A DNA stretch of 64,000 bases from Micromonospora sp. WMMD961 (lineage in GTDB: Bacteria; Actinomycetota; Actinomycetes; Mycobacteriales; Micromonosporaceae), in NCBI RefSeq assembly GCF_029626145.1, contig NZ_JARUBJ010000002.1, positions 5,962,501 through 6,026,500 of the forward strand, read 5' to 3'. Below the pieces are notes generated by a model. That model saw only the letters and a list, made by a program, of their open reading frames with translations. It made no database searches and was not told the origin of the DNA. Made by a program: the position numbers and the translations under genes. Below, piece by piece: positions 7,434 through 16,967 of the stretch (the stretch's first letter is position 1; the number at the start of each line of letters is the position of its first letter).

Positions 7434-8339
7434 TCAGCGGCGTACGGCCCGCCAGAGCTGACGGTAGAAGTCGAGATACGTCTTCTCCACGTGTTCGGCG
7501 TACCGGAGTGTCTCGGGGTGTCGCGCCGGCAGTTGGCTGATCGGCACGTTCATCGCCGCGTGGTGCTCGATGTGCAGGTTGTTGCCGTTGGTGTACCAGG
7601 TGCTGAACCAGCTGCCGCGGATGGATCGGGTGTTGCGGAGCACGTCGGTGCTGTCGGTGTCGCAGAGCACGTGCTCCGGCAGCTCCACCAGGAAGTGGGC
7701 CGGCACCGCGAGCAGGAGGGGCAGCAGCCACAGCCGCAGGACCGGCTCGTGGTGTCCGGTGCCGGCCAGCACCGCTACCAGGAGGAGCACGGCCCCGAGG
7801 ATCACGTGCTCGGTGACGATCCGGCGGCGCATCGTCGGGCTGATGTCACCGAACTCGTACCGCCAGCGTCCGGTCGCCGCCCGGACGACGTCGCGGAGGA
7901 CGGCGGCCAACCGCGAGTAGTCGAACAGCCCGCGCAGCAGCATGCCCCGGGTCAGCGGCACTCGCGTGTCGAAGCCGAAGAACTCGGTGTCCTGCGGGGT
8001 GCCCAGGTAGCGGTGGTGTTGCAGGTGCCGGACCCGGTAGTGGCTGTAGACGACGAGCAGCGGCAGGCCGAGGGGCACGCCGACCAGCCGGTGCGGCCAG
8101 GATGCCCGGAACGCCGAGTGGTGCAGGGCCTGGTGCTGCAACTCGACCGCGTGGGTGTACATGGCGGCGAGCAGCACCACGCCGACGAGCGCGGCGAGGG
8201 GTTCGGGGCGCAGGGCGAGCACGCCGCCGAGGGCGGTGAGGACGACCAGCACGGCCAGCTTGGCGATGAAGATCCGTTCGTCGGCGCGGGAGGTACGAGC
8301 GCGGGCGAACAGCAGCAAGGGGGGTGCCACGGTTGTCAT
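7434..8339 (-). CDS. Membrane fatty-acid-desaturase-like diiron enzyme (last gene of the NRPS operon)
   Basis: The 301-residue protein has hydrophobic segments near residues 25-60, 85-98, 180-200 and 205-220. The three histidine boxes of the membrane desaturase/hydroxylase superfamily are HQALHH (about 68-73), HYRVRHLQHH (about 99-108) and NLHIEHH (about 255-261). Such enzymes use a diiron centre and O2 to desaturate or hydroxylate. In a peptide operon its substrate is probably an amino acid or peptide rather than a lipid. The TDSTDVLRNTRSI stretch and box spacing remind me of RtxC, the dihydrorhizobitoxine desaturase, but that is from memory. It starts 27 bp after the PLP-enzyme gene. Confidence 0.85.
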   Translation of the reverse strand: MTTVAPPLLLFARARTSRADERIFIAKLAVLVVLTALGGVLALRPEPLAALVGVVLLAAMYTHAVELQHQALHHSAFRASWPHRLVGVPLGLPLLVVYSHYRVRHLQHHRYLGTPQDTEFFGFDTRVPLTRGMLLRGLFDYSRLAAVLRDVVRAATGRWRYEFGDISPTMRRRIVTEHVILGAVLLLVAVLAGTGHHEPVLRLWLLPLLLAVPAHFLVELPEHVLCDTDSTDVLRNTRSIRGSWFSTWYTNGNNLHIEHHAAMNVPISQLPARHPETLRYAEHVEKTYLDFYRQLWRAVRR

Positions 8340-8366
8340 GGGGGTGGTCTTTCGTAGTGGGAGTGC

Positions 8367-9278
8367 TCAGCGCCCGCTGAGCAGCACGACGTGGGTGCCG
8401 GTGAGAGCGGTGGTGCGGGCGTGCCGGAGCAACCCGGCCAGGGCGACCGATCCGGCGGCGGTGGGTTGGGCACCGTGCTGGGCGAGCAGCGCCTGCGCGT
8501 GCAGAAGCTCGTCGTCGTCGGCCCCGTGCACGAGCCCGCCGGTGGCCGCGACCGCCTCCATCGCCTCGGGCCCCTGTAGGGCGTGCCAGTTCACCAGCGG
8601 CTGGTTGTGGTCGGTGGTGACGACGCAGTCCGGCGGCAGGGTCTGGTACGGGCCCGGCCAGCAGGTGACGACCGGGTTGTTGTCGGCGGAGCCGACCCCG
8701 TGGATGGGTACGGACCAGCCGAGCGCCCGCAACTGCCGGTGCACCGCGATGATCGTCGTACCGTTGCCGACCGGGATCCACAGCGCTGCCGGCGGCTCGC
8801 CGAGCGCCCGGTGCAGGGCGTGGGCGACGACGCCGTGACCGGCGAAGACGGCGTCGACGTAGGGGCCGTCGACGTTCCCGTCGATCGAACCCTCGGTCTG
8901 CGCGAGCCGGCGCGATTCGTCGACGGCGTCCTCGTAGCTGCCCGGCACGAGGTGCACGTCGGCCCCGGCGGCCCGCATGAAGGCGCCGCCGTCACTCCAA
9001 CCGGTGGGCAGCACCACAGTGCAGGCCATCCCGGCGTCGGCGCTGGCCATCGCCATGGCCCGGCCGTAGTTGCCGCAGGTGGCGATGACGACCCGGCGGT
9101 ATCCGGCGGCGGCCGCACGGGCGACGACTGCCCGGGCGGCGGGCTCCTTGTGGCTTCCGGAGGCGTACCGGGTCTCGTCCTTGATCAGGACACGGGTGCC
9201 GGGCACGAGTTCTCCGGCGTCGATGAGTGGCGTGCCGTACGCGTCGACGGGCGCCTCGGACAGGACTTCGGTGGACAC
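8367..9278 (-). CDS. PLP-dependent enzyme, fold type II (threonine synthase-like)
   Basis: The 303-residue protein is shorter than normal threonine synthase. The PLP lysine is in RYASGSHKEPAA (about residue 44), the substrate-binding loop is ATCGNYGRAMA, the phosphate-cradle glycine loop is PVGNGTT, and the C-terminus ends with LLSGR, where fold type II enzymes keep the pyridine-N contact Ser. The family performs beta/gamma-replacement or elimination on Ser, Thr or homoserine derivatives. Sitting 9 bp after the NRPS gene, it probably makes an unusual amino acid for it. The exact reaction is unknown. Confidence 0.8.
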   Translation of the reverse strand: MSTEVLSEAPVDAYGTPLIDAGELVPGTRVLIKDETRYASGSHKEPAARAVVARAAAAGYRRVVIATCGNYGRAMAMASADAGMACTVVLPTGWSDGGAFMRAAGADVHLVPGSYEDAVDESRRLAQTEGSIDGNVDGPYVDAVFAGHGVVAHALHRALGEPPAALWIPVGNGTTIIAVHRQLRALGWSVPIHGVGSADNNPVVTCWPGPYQTLPPDCVVTTDHNQPLVNWHALQGPEAMEAVAATGGLVHGADDDELLHAQALLAQHGAQPTAAGSVALAGLLRHARTTALTGTHVVLLSGR

Positions 9279-9287
9279 AGGGCTTCC

Positions 9288-12200
9288 TTATCGGGTGAGC
9301 GCGAGCAGGGCGTCTGCTTCGCGTTGGAGTTCGTCGCGGGACCCGATCTCGGCGGGCGGCAGGGCGTCGGGCAGGTGGTCTTCGAGCAGGCGCAGGCGCG
9401 GGGTGAACCACCCGCGTACGGCCCAGGCCAGTTGCAGCAGGCCGCTGACGACGACGAGCAGGGCGAGGCCGCGTCCGGGGCCGGTGCCGAGCAGGTGGCC
9501 GACCGAACCGGCGAGGGCGCCGCCGGGTTCGAGCAGGGGTTGGACGTAGCGTTCGGCGAGCGGGCCGACGATCAGGTAGCCGACCGGCATCGTCAGCATC
9601 ATCACCGTGATGAAGATCGACAGGACCCGGCCCTGGAGTTCGAAACCGACCTTCGTCTGCACGAGGGCGATCCAGTGGCCCTCGGCGAGGGATTCACCGA
9701 AGGTCACCAGGAACATCCCCGCCACGACGAGGACCGGCGCGTTACCGAGGCCGACGACGGCCATGGCGAGGCTGCCGACGCCCATGAAGATGATCAGACC
9801 GTTGGCCCGGCGGGCGGTGCCGCCCCAGAGGCCCATGGTCAGACTGCCCACCAGCCCGCCGAGACCGCCGGCCCCCAGGGCGAGGCCGAGTACGGCCGGG
9901 CTCTGCTCGATCAGCAGCATCGGTGTGATCACGGCGAAGCCGAGGGTGTAGAACGCGTGGTCGATGACGAAGAAGCGCAACGCGGCGCGCAGCCCTGGTC
10001 GCCGGGTGATGTACCGCCAGCCCGCGGTGATCTCGGTGCGGAAGGTCTCCTCCCGGCGGTGGAACATCAGATCCGGGAACCGGACCGCCAGCAGGGTCAG
10101 CACGCCGATGGCGAAGGAGACGACGTCGATCGCGATCACGCCCGGCACACCGATCAACCCGACCAGCCCCGCGCCGAGCATGGGAGCGAAGACCAGGCCG
10201 ACGCTGACCCCGAGCTGGCTGATGCCGTTGGCGTGCCCCAGGTACCGCTTCGGAACGAGCTGGGCGACCGCGGCGAGGTAGGCGGGCCGTTGGAAGGCCC
10301 CGGCCAGTGATGTCACCGATACCGCGAGGTAGACGTGCCAGAGCTGGAGGCCGCCACCGGAGAACACGACCACGGCGAGGGCCGCCATCGCCGCCGCCGA
10401 AGCGCCGTCGCTGGCCAGCATGACGGTGCGCCGGTTCCATCTGTCGGCGACGGCACCGGCGAGTGGTCCGACGAGGATGCCGGGCAGCAGGCCGACCGCG
10501 TTCACCACCGCGAAGTCGGTGATCGACCCGGTCCGCTGGAAGACCCAGATACTGAGGACGAGTGCACTCAGCCCGCTGCCGACCATGGATACCAGCTGGC
10601 CCAGTGCGACAAGCGCGAACCGGGACAGGCTGGGCTCGGGCCCCTGCCTGCGCGGCGGGGCGGGCGGCGCGGCCGGCGCGTTCTCGTCCGCCGACGGTGC
10701 GGGCTCGACGAACGACACCAGTGCCTGCGCGAGTGGTTCGGCGTGACTCTTGACGAAGAAGTGCCCGGCCTTGGGCAGGACCGCCAGGCCCACCTCGTCG
10801 GCGAAGTGTCCCCACTCCTGGTGACGTTCCTGGTAGTGCTCGGTCACCCGGTCGCGCGCACCGACGACGGCCAGCACCGGTGTCCGCAGCCGCTCGGCCT
10901 GACGCTGGTACGCCGCCGTGAAGTACTCCTCGGCGTCGCGGGCGTCGTGGCGGACGTTACGCAGGACGAATGCCTCCTGGGCCGGGTCGTCCACGTCGGT
11001 GAAACCACCCCGACCGCGCAGGTACGCGAGGTACTCCCGGTCGGAGGTGAACCGGTCGGTGGGCACCAGGCGGTAGAACCAGTCGAAGAAGCGGCCGGGA
11101 AGTCGGGCCGTGGGGAAACCCGCGCCCAGCGCCACGCCGGCCAGTGGCACGCCGGCCTCCTCCGCTCGCCGCGCGATCTCGACGGTCGCCGCGACGCCGA
11201 GGCAGTGGCCGTACAGCAGGATCGGCCCGTCGATGTCCCGCAGCTCGGCCAGGACCAGATCCGCGACGGCCCGCGCCGACAGCAACTCCTCGTCGGGTCG
11301 GGAGTGGTCGTGGCCGGGCAGTTCCACCGCCTGCAACGCCCAGTTCGAGGGGAGGGCGGCGGCGAGTGGCTGGTAGGCGATCGCGCTGCCCCCGGAATAG
11401 GGCACGGCGACGACAGTGACGCCGCCGCTTGCCAGGTCGGCGTCCGACGCGGTCAGCCGGTGCAGCATCCGGCGCTCGTCGAGGGAGTCCGGGTCGCGCT
11501 CGCCGAGCGCGGCGGCGAGTCGACGCACGGTCGGGTGCTGGTAGATGTCGAGCAGGGCCGGGGCGGGCTCGATGCGCCGGATGACCCGCAGGGCGGCGAA
11601 CGAGTCACCACCGAGGGCGAAGAAGCTGTCGTCGATGCTGATCTCGTCGATGCCGAGCACCTCGGACCACACGCCCGCGATCTGCCGCTCCAGCGGCGTT
11701 CGCGCGGCCGTGCCGGCGGCGTCGCCGGTCGCGTGAGCGGGTGCGGGCAACCGGCGCCGGTCGAGCTTCCCGTTCGGGGTGAGCGGCAGTGCCGGCAGGC
11801 TCACCAGCCGGGCCGGGACCATGTGCACGGGCAACGTCTTGGCGAGCGCGTCGCGGATCGACACCTCGTCCACCGGCTCGTCCCCGCCCGGCACGACGTA
11901 GCCGACGAGCTGGGCGACGCCGGAGGGCAGTGGGTGCACCGCGACGGCGCACGCGACGACGTTCGGCAGTGCACCGAGAGCCGCCTCGACCTCGCCCAGC
12001 TCCACCCGGTAGCCGTTCACCTTCACCTGGTCGTCGAGGCGACCGAGGAAGTCGACGTCCCCGCCGAGGTGGTAGCGCGCCGAGTCGCCGGTCCGGTACA
12101 TCCGGGCGTCCGGCTCCGGCGCGTACGGGTCGGGCACGAAACGGTCGGTCGTCAGCTCGGGACGGTCGTGGTAACCGGGCGCCACGCCCAGACCGCCGAG

Positions 12201-15200
12201 GTACAACTCGCCCACCACCCCCGGAGGCACCGGCTGGCGGTACGCGTCCAGCACGTACACCCGGTTGTTCGGGAACGGCCGGCCGATCGGCAGCGGCGCC
12301 TCGTCGGCGAGGTGGTCGACCGGGCCGTCGAAGTAGACGTTGTCCACGGTGACCTCGGTGACGCCGTAGGCGTTCACCACCCGGTTGCCCGGCCCGACGA
12401 GCCGGCGGGCCAGCTCGTACTCCCGCACGTGCCACTTCTCGCCGCCGCCGACGAGCAGGCGCACGAAATCGAGGCTCTGGCCGGTCTGGTCGGCGTACGC
12501 GAGCAGGTTGCGCAGCACCGCCGGAACCAGTTCGGTGCACTGGACCTGCTCGGCGCGCATCAACGCGTACAGGTCGGCGGGGTCGAGGAGGGTCTCCCGG
12601 GGTACGACGACCAGTCGACCCCCGGTGCACAGCGCCCGCAGCGTCTCACCGACGAACATGTCGAACGAGAAGCTGGCCGCCTGCTGGTAGGTCCAACCGG
12701 GTTCCAGGTGGTAGGCGTGCTGCCACATCCGTGCGGCGTGCACCAGGTTGCCGTGGTTGACGACGACGCCCTTGGCCTTCCCGGACGACCCGGAGGTGTA
12801 GATGACGTACGCCGGGTCGGTGCTGGCGTTGACCAGTGGCAGGTCGTCCTGCTCCGACGGGAGCGGGCCCCGCAGGTAGTCGTCGTCGACGAACACCGCC
12901 GCCCGGCTGTCCCGGCGCATGTAGTCGAGCCGTTCCGGCGGGTACGCCGGGTCCAGCGGGACGTACGCTCCGCCGGCCTTGAGCACCGCCCACATGGCGA
13001 CGAACAGGTCGATGCCACGGTCGAGGCAGATGGCCACCCGGTCACCAGGTCCCACGCCCTCGTCGCGCAGCCGGCGGGCCAACCGGTTCGCGCGACCGTT
13101 GAGCTCGCGGTAGCTGACCGTGGTGTCCCGGAACGTCAGCGCGGGCGCGTCCGGGGTCGCCGCTACCCGACGTTCGAAGAGCTGGTGCACTGCGGTCGCG
13201 TCGGGCACGGCGATCACGCTGTCGTTCCACCCGTGCACGATCCGCTGCTGCTCCTCGACGGTGAGGAGAGCGAGCCGGCCCACCGTCTGCCGTGGTGCGC
13301 TGACCGCGGCGTCGAGCAGGGTGAGCAGGTGGCCGACCAGCGCCTCGACGCGCGCCCGGTCGAAGAGTTCGGTGGCGTAGTCGACGTTCAGCACCGGGCC
13401 GCCGTCCGGGAAGTCCAGGCTGATGCCGAGGTCGACCAGGGTCGCCGCCGGCGGCACCTCCCCCACGTACCGCACGCCCGGGTGGTCGATCTCCGGTGTG
13501 TTGTGCACGGTCAGCATCACCGGGCTGAGCCGGTTGCGGTTGCCGCTGCCGGGCCGCCTCAGCGCGTCGATCAGGTCGGGCAGGGCGAGACCCTGGTGGT
13601 CCAGGTCGTCGAGGACGGTGCGCCGGACCCTTGCAAGCAGTTCCGCGAAGGACGGTTCGCCAGCGACGTCACCGCGCAGCGGGAGGATGTTCAGCAGTGG
13701 CCCGACCACGTCCTCCAGGTCCGGGCTGGTGCGGCCGGCCACCGGCGACAGGATCGTGATGTCGTCCCGCCCGGTGTAGCGGTGCAGCACCGCCTGCAAC
13801 CCGGCCAGCACCACCATGAACAGGCTGGCCTGGTGCGCCTGGCCGCACTCCGTCACCCGGCGCAGCAGCGCCGGGTCGAGTCGGCGGCTGATGCGCGCGG
13901 AGGCGAAGGACCGGACCACCGGACGTGGCCGGTCCGCTGGCACCTCCAGGTCCAGGTCGGCGTCGGCGAAACGACTCCGCCAGTACGCCGTCAGCGTCGC
14001 GTCGGCCTTCGCGGTGGCGTAACGGGCGGCCAGATCGGGTACGGCGGGGGCCCGGGGCAGTCCTGCTGCGGCGCTGAGGTCGTCGGTGTCCGGTCGGCGC
14101 AGCGCCGCCTGGTAGAGCGCGGCCAGTTCGGTGCCGACGACGGTGCTCGACCAGCCGTCGTACACGAGGTGGTGCACGAACAGGACCAGTTCGTCGTCGC
14201 CGTCGGTGCGGACCAGAACGGCGCGGGCCAGCGGGCCGTTGGCCAGGTCGAACTTCTCCACGGCCAGATCGGAGCGCGGTGCCTCGGTCAGCGGGATCAC
14301 CGCGTCGTCGTCGATGACCAGGCGCGGCTCGGCACCGTCGTCGGGGAACCGGGCGCGCAGCAACGGGTGCCGCCGGGTCAACTCACGCAGGCCACGGGTC
14401 AGGGCGTCGACGTCGATCCGGCCGTCCCACCGGAAGCGGGCACCGAGGGTGTGCGCGGGCAGCTCGGCGCAGACGCGTTCGGCCACCCAGAAGTCACGTT
14501 GCAGCGGGCTCAGGGCGAGCGGGACGCCGGCGGGTACGCCGTCGGCCGGCATCTCGTCGACGCCGGGCCCGGTGCCGAGCCGCGCCGCGAGTGCGGCGAG
14601 CGCCGGAGCGGCGTACAGCTCGCTCAGAGTGAGGTTCACCCCGTGGCGCTGGCGGAGGGCGCCGATCAGCCGGATGGCGGCGAGCGAGCTGCCGCCGAGG
14701 GCGAGGAAGTCGTCGTCGGGGCGTACCTCCCCCACCCCGAGCAGGGTGCGCCACAGGGCGGCGACCTCGGCCTGCGCGGGGGTCAGCCCCGACCAGTCGG
14801 TGACCGGCGGCTCGTCGGTGGTGGTTGCCAACGCCCGCCGGTCGATCTTGCCCTGGGGGCCGATCGGGAAGGTGTCGTGTCGGGTCAGCACAGCGGGGAC
14901 CAGGTAGGCGGGCAGCCGGTCGGCGAGACTGGCGCGCACTGCGGCGAGGTCGACGCCCGGTGCCGCGACCACGTGGCCCACCAGGCGTTGCTGCCCGTCA
15001 CGGTCCTGCACGACGACGACCGCGTCGCTGACGTGCTCGACGTCGCGCAACGCGGTCTCGATCTCACCCAACTCGATCCGGAAGCCGCGGACCTTCACCT
15101 GGTCGTCGGCCCGGCCGAGGAACTCGAAACCGCCGTCGGCCCCGCGTCGGACCCGGTCGCCGCTGCGGTACTCGGGTTGGCCGTCTGGCCCGGGACGGAA

Positions 15201-16271
15201 CCGCTCGGCGGTGAGGGCCGGCTGGTGCAGATAGCCGGTCGCCACGCCCGCGCCGCCGATCAGCAACTCCCCGACCTCGGCCTCCGCTCCGGAGTCGTCG
15301 ACGATGCGGCAGGTGACCCCCGGCAGCGGGTGCCCGATCGGCACGGCCCCACCGGTCCACGTGGTCAGGTCGGCGACCGTGGCGACCACTGTGGTCTCGG
15401 TCGGCCCGTAGGTGTTGAGCAGCCGCACCGAGGTGCCGACCACCTCCTGCCAACCACGGATAAGGTCCGCACGCGCGGCCTCGCCCCCGATGATCACCAG
15501 TCGGACCGTCGCGGGCAGGGTCACCTCGCCCCGCACCAGGGCGCCCACCAACTCGTGCCAGTACGCGGTCGGCAGGTCGAGGACGGTGACGCCGAGGGCG
15601 GCACACCGGTCGAGGAAGAGGTCCGGCCGGCTGATCATGTCCTCGTCGCGGATCACCACAGTGGCCCCGCTGACCAGCGGCGGGAACAGCTCCTCGATGC
15701 TGGCGTCGAAGCTGAGCGAGGCGAACTGCAACATCCGGTCGGCCTCGGTCAGCTCGTACCGGCCGACCGCGGCGCGGCAGAAGCTGTCCAGGGCTCTGCG
15801 CGGCACCATGACGCCCTTGGGGCGGCCGGTGGATCCGGACGTGAAGATGACGTACGCGGTGTCCGAGGCCGATCGCCGGGCGTCAGGTGACGACGACACC
15901 CCGTTCTCGTCGATCACCACGCGGGGGCGGGCGTCGGAGAGCATCAGCCGGATCCGGTCCGCCGGGTACGCGGGGTCCAGCGGCACGTAGCCCGCTCCGG
16001 CCCGGAGGGCCGCGAGGATCGCGATGATCGCCTGACGGCCTCGGGGCAGCCGGATTCCGACCAGGTCTCCGACACCGACACCGGCGGTGACGAGCTCGAC
16101 CGCCAGGGCCTCGACCTGTTCCACCAGTGCCGCGTACGTCACTTCGGCGGACTGCTCCACCAGTGCGACGGCTGCGGGAACACGTCCCGCCCGTTCGGCG
16201 ATGGCCGCCCACATCTCCCCGGGAACAACGTTGTCCAGCGCGATGCGGCGACCGTCGATTGCCTGACTCAC
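9288..16271 (-). CDS. Nonribosomal peptide synthetase A-PCP-C-A-PCP-TE fused to an MFS transporter
   Basis: The GTG at 16271 is preceded by GGAAGAGG and gives 2,327 residues. Domains in order: A1 (about 15-485, core YVIFTSGSTGRPKG at 140); PCP1 (LGGSS, Ser529); C (about 580-1000, HHLVYDG at 700); A2 (about 1025-1510, core YVIYTSGSSGKAKG at 1155); PCP2 (LGGDS, Ser1557); thioesterase (about 1615-1855); and an MFS exporter with 12 hydrophobic helices (about 1880-2300). The thioesterase nucleophile is Cys1690 in GHCLG rather than Ser, with Asp1807 and His1837. By alignment to PheA, specificity residues read roughly D-A-E-A-V-I-T-V-V (A1) and D-M-G-A-L-G-A-V-D (A2); I match neither to a substrate. 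The domain count implies a dipeptide. A leaky upstream TTG at 16307 is a less likely start. Confidence 0.93.
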   Translation of the reverse strand: MSQAIDGRRIALDNVVPGEMWAAIAERAGRVPAAVALVEQSAEVTYAALVEQVEALAVELVTAGVGVGDLVGIRLPRGRQAIIAILAALRAGAGYVPLDPAYPADRIRLMLSDARPRVVIDENGVSSSPDARRSASDTAYVIFTSGSTGRPKGVMVPRRALDSFCRAAVGRYELTEADRMLQFASLSFDASIEELFPPLVSGATVVIRDEDMISRPDLFLDRCAALGVTVLDLPTAYWHELVGALVRGEVTLPATVRLVIIGGEAARADLIRGWQEVVGTSVRLLNTYGPTETTVVATVADLTTWTGGAVPIGHPLPGVTCRIVDDSGAEAEVGELLIGGAGVATGYLHQPALTAERFRPGPDGQPEYRSGDRVRRGADGGFEFLGRADDQVKVRGFRIELGEIETALRDVEHVSDAVVVVQDRDGQQRLVGHVVAAPGVDLAAVRASLADRLPAYLVPAVLTRHDTFPIGPQGKIDRRALATTTDEPPVTDWSGLTPAQAEVAALWRTLLGVGEVRPDDDFLALGGSSLAAIRLIGALRQRHGVNLTLSELYAAPALAALAARLGTGPGVDEMPADGVPAGVPLALSPLQRDFWVAERVCAELPAHTLGARFRWDGRIDVDALTRGLRELTRRHPLLRARFPDDGAEPRLVIDDDAVIPLTEAPRSDLAVEKFDLANGPLARAVLVRTDGDDELVLFVHHLVYDGWSSTVVGTELAALYQAALRRPDTDDLSAAAGLPRAPAVPDLAARYATAKADATLTAYWRSRFADADLDLEVPADRPRPVVRSFASARISRRLDPALLRRVTECGQAHQASLFMVVLAGLQAVLHRYTGRDDITILSPVAGRTSPDLEDVVGPLLNILPLRGDVAGEPSFAELLARVRRTVLDDLDHQGLALPDLIDALRRPGSGNRNRLSPVMLTVHNTPEIDHPGVRYVGEVPPAATLVDLGISLDFPDGGPVLNVDYATELFDRARVEALVGHLLTLLDAAVSAPRQTVGRLALLTVEEQQRIVHGWNDSVIAVPDATAVHQLFERRVAATPDAPALTFRDTTVSYRELNGRANRLARRLRDEGVGPGDRVAICLDRGIDLFVAMWAVLKAGGAYVPLDPAYPPERLDYMRRDSRAAVFVDDDYLRGPLPSEQDDLPLVNASTDPAYVIYTSGSSGKAKGVVVNHGNLVHAARMWQHAYHLEPGWTYQQAASFSFDMFVGETLRALCTGGRLVVVPRETLLDPADLYALMRAEQVQCTELVPAVLRNLLAYADQTGQSLDFVRLLVGGGEKWHVREYELARRLVGPGNRVVNAYGVTEVTVDNVYFDGPVDHLADEAPLPIGRPFPNNRVYVLDAYRQPVPPGVVGELYLGGLGVAPGYHDRPELTTDRFVPDPYAPEPDARMYRTGDSARYHLGGDVDFLGRLDDQVKVNGYRVELGEVEAALGALPNVVACAVAVHPLPSGVAQLVGYVVPGGDEPVDEVSIRDALAKTLPVHMVPARLVSLPALPLTPNGKLDRRRLPAPAHATGDAAGTAARTPLERQIAGVWSEVLGIDEISIDDSFFALGGDSFAALRVIRRIEPAPALLDIYQHPTVRRLAAALGERDPDSLDERRMLHRLTASDADLASGGVTVVAVPYSGGSAIAYQPLAAALPSNWALQAVELPGHDHSRPDEELLSARAVADLVLAELRDIDGPILLYGHCLGVAATVEIARRAEEAGVPLAGVALGAGFPTARLPGRFFDWFYRLVPTDRFTSDREYLAYLRGRGGFTDVDDPAQEAFVLRNVRHDARDAEEYFTAAYQRQAERLRTPVLAVVGARDRVTEHYQERHQEWGHFADEVGLAVLPKAGHFFVKSHAEPLAQALVSFVEPAPSADENAPAAPPAPPRRQGPEPSLSRFALVALGQLVSMVGSGLSALVLSIWVFQRTGSITDFAVVNAVGLLPGILVGPLAGAVADRWNRRTVMLASDGASAAAMAALAVVVFSGGGLQLWHVYLAVSVTSLAGAFQRPAYLAAVAQLVPKRYLGHANGISQLGVSVGLVFAPMLGAGLVGLIGVPGVIAIDVVSFAIGVLTLLAVRFPDLMFHRREETFRTEITAGWRYITRRPGLRAALRFFVIDHAFYTLGFAVITPMLLIEQSPAVLGLALGAGGLGGLVGSLTMGLWGGTARRANGLIIFMGVGSLAMAVVGLGNAPVLVVAGMFLVTFGESLAEGHWIALVQTKVGFELQGRVLSIFITVMMLTMPVGYLIVGPLAERYVQPLLEPGGALAGSVGHLLGTGPGRGLALLVVVSGLLQLAWAVRGWFTPRLRLLEDHLPDALPPAEIGSRDELQREADALLALTR

Positions 16272-16828
16272 GAAACCTCTTCCGTTAGCGATCGAACGTC
16301 GCGCCAAAGGGTAGAGGGAATGAGGCTTGTCGAGCGTGAACGTCGCCTAAATCGTGAACCACGAACTGTATCTGCGAATTCTGTTTTTCTTCACTTGACC
16401 GGCGCGGCCGTGCCGCACTGTCCCGACGAACAAGCGACACGCTGCGGATACCCGCAGGACGACAGGCGTTCAGCCGCCGTTACCGCAACGCCAGTAAACG
16501 CGGCAACCAGGCCGCCGCATCGAATATCCACCCCAAGATCCGCCCACCATGTGGGGATATTTGCTGCCTCTCCCAGGTGCGAGAGGTGGCAACATCCGGG
16601 ACATTGTTCGAATCATGACGAGCAGCGGGAACGACGGAAATGGTCGGGCCGTGGCCGAGACCTTTCGCCGTCGAATTTCGCCCCAGGATTTCGGGGTCGG
16701 CAATGACAGATGCAACCTGGCAATCGAACCCGGCACGCTGGCCGTGGTCTCGCACACCGAGGGCACGGCGGCAGCCACCGACCGCCGTACCGACGCACCC
16801 GGCCACCCCGAACGGGGTACCAGACGGA
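16272..16828. other. Non-coding region upstream of the NRPS operon
   Basis: No convincing gene is seen over about 560 bp. The part next to the NRPS start is locally AT-rich (around 16370-16400) and carries a 9-bp direct repeat, gaacgtcgc, at 16294-16302 and 16338-16346, 44 bp apart or about four helical turns, suggesting a regulator site. A hairpin with a 10-of-12-bp stem lies at 16561-16592. No pathway regulator gene is adjacent. Confidence 0.5.
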
Positions 16829-16861
16829 CCGGCCGGCCACGGATGAACCGTGGCCGGCCGG
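16829..16861 (-). terminator. Strong hairpin downstream of the 181-residue membrane protein gene
   Basis: A perfect 14-bp stem (CCGGCCGGCCACGG and its complement) with a 5-nt loop lies about 107 bp beyond the stop codon at 16968. It also insulates the NRPS promoter region from upstream transcription. Confidence 0.65.
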
Positions 16862-16967
16862 GTAAGCAGCGGCCTTGCCTGGTGGGGAGACGACCGGTGT
16901 CGCGGCGTGCCGCGACCGGGCGTACGGGCGGGCGGCCCCGAGCCGACCCGCCCGTGCGCGGCCGGTG

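Noticed and set aside
10335..15890. An 1,851-codon open frame on the plus strand opposite the NRPS gene
   Set aside because: It is the antisense shadow of a GC-rich coding sequence: composition is His/Arg/Gly/Asp-rich with no recognisable domain, and the opposite strand has a perfect NRPS.
16320..16706. A 128-codon plus-strand gene upstream of the NRPS
   Set aside because: No ribosome-binding site, odd composition and no similarity that I recognise; other frames are also open here.
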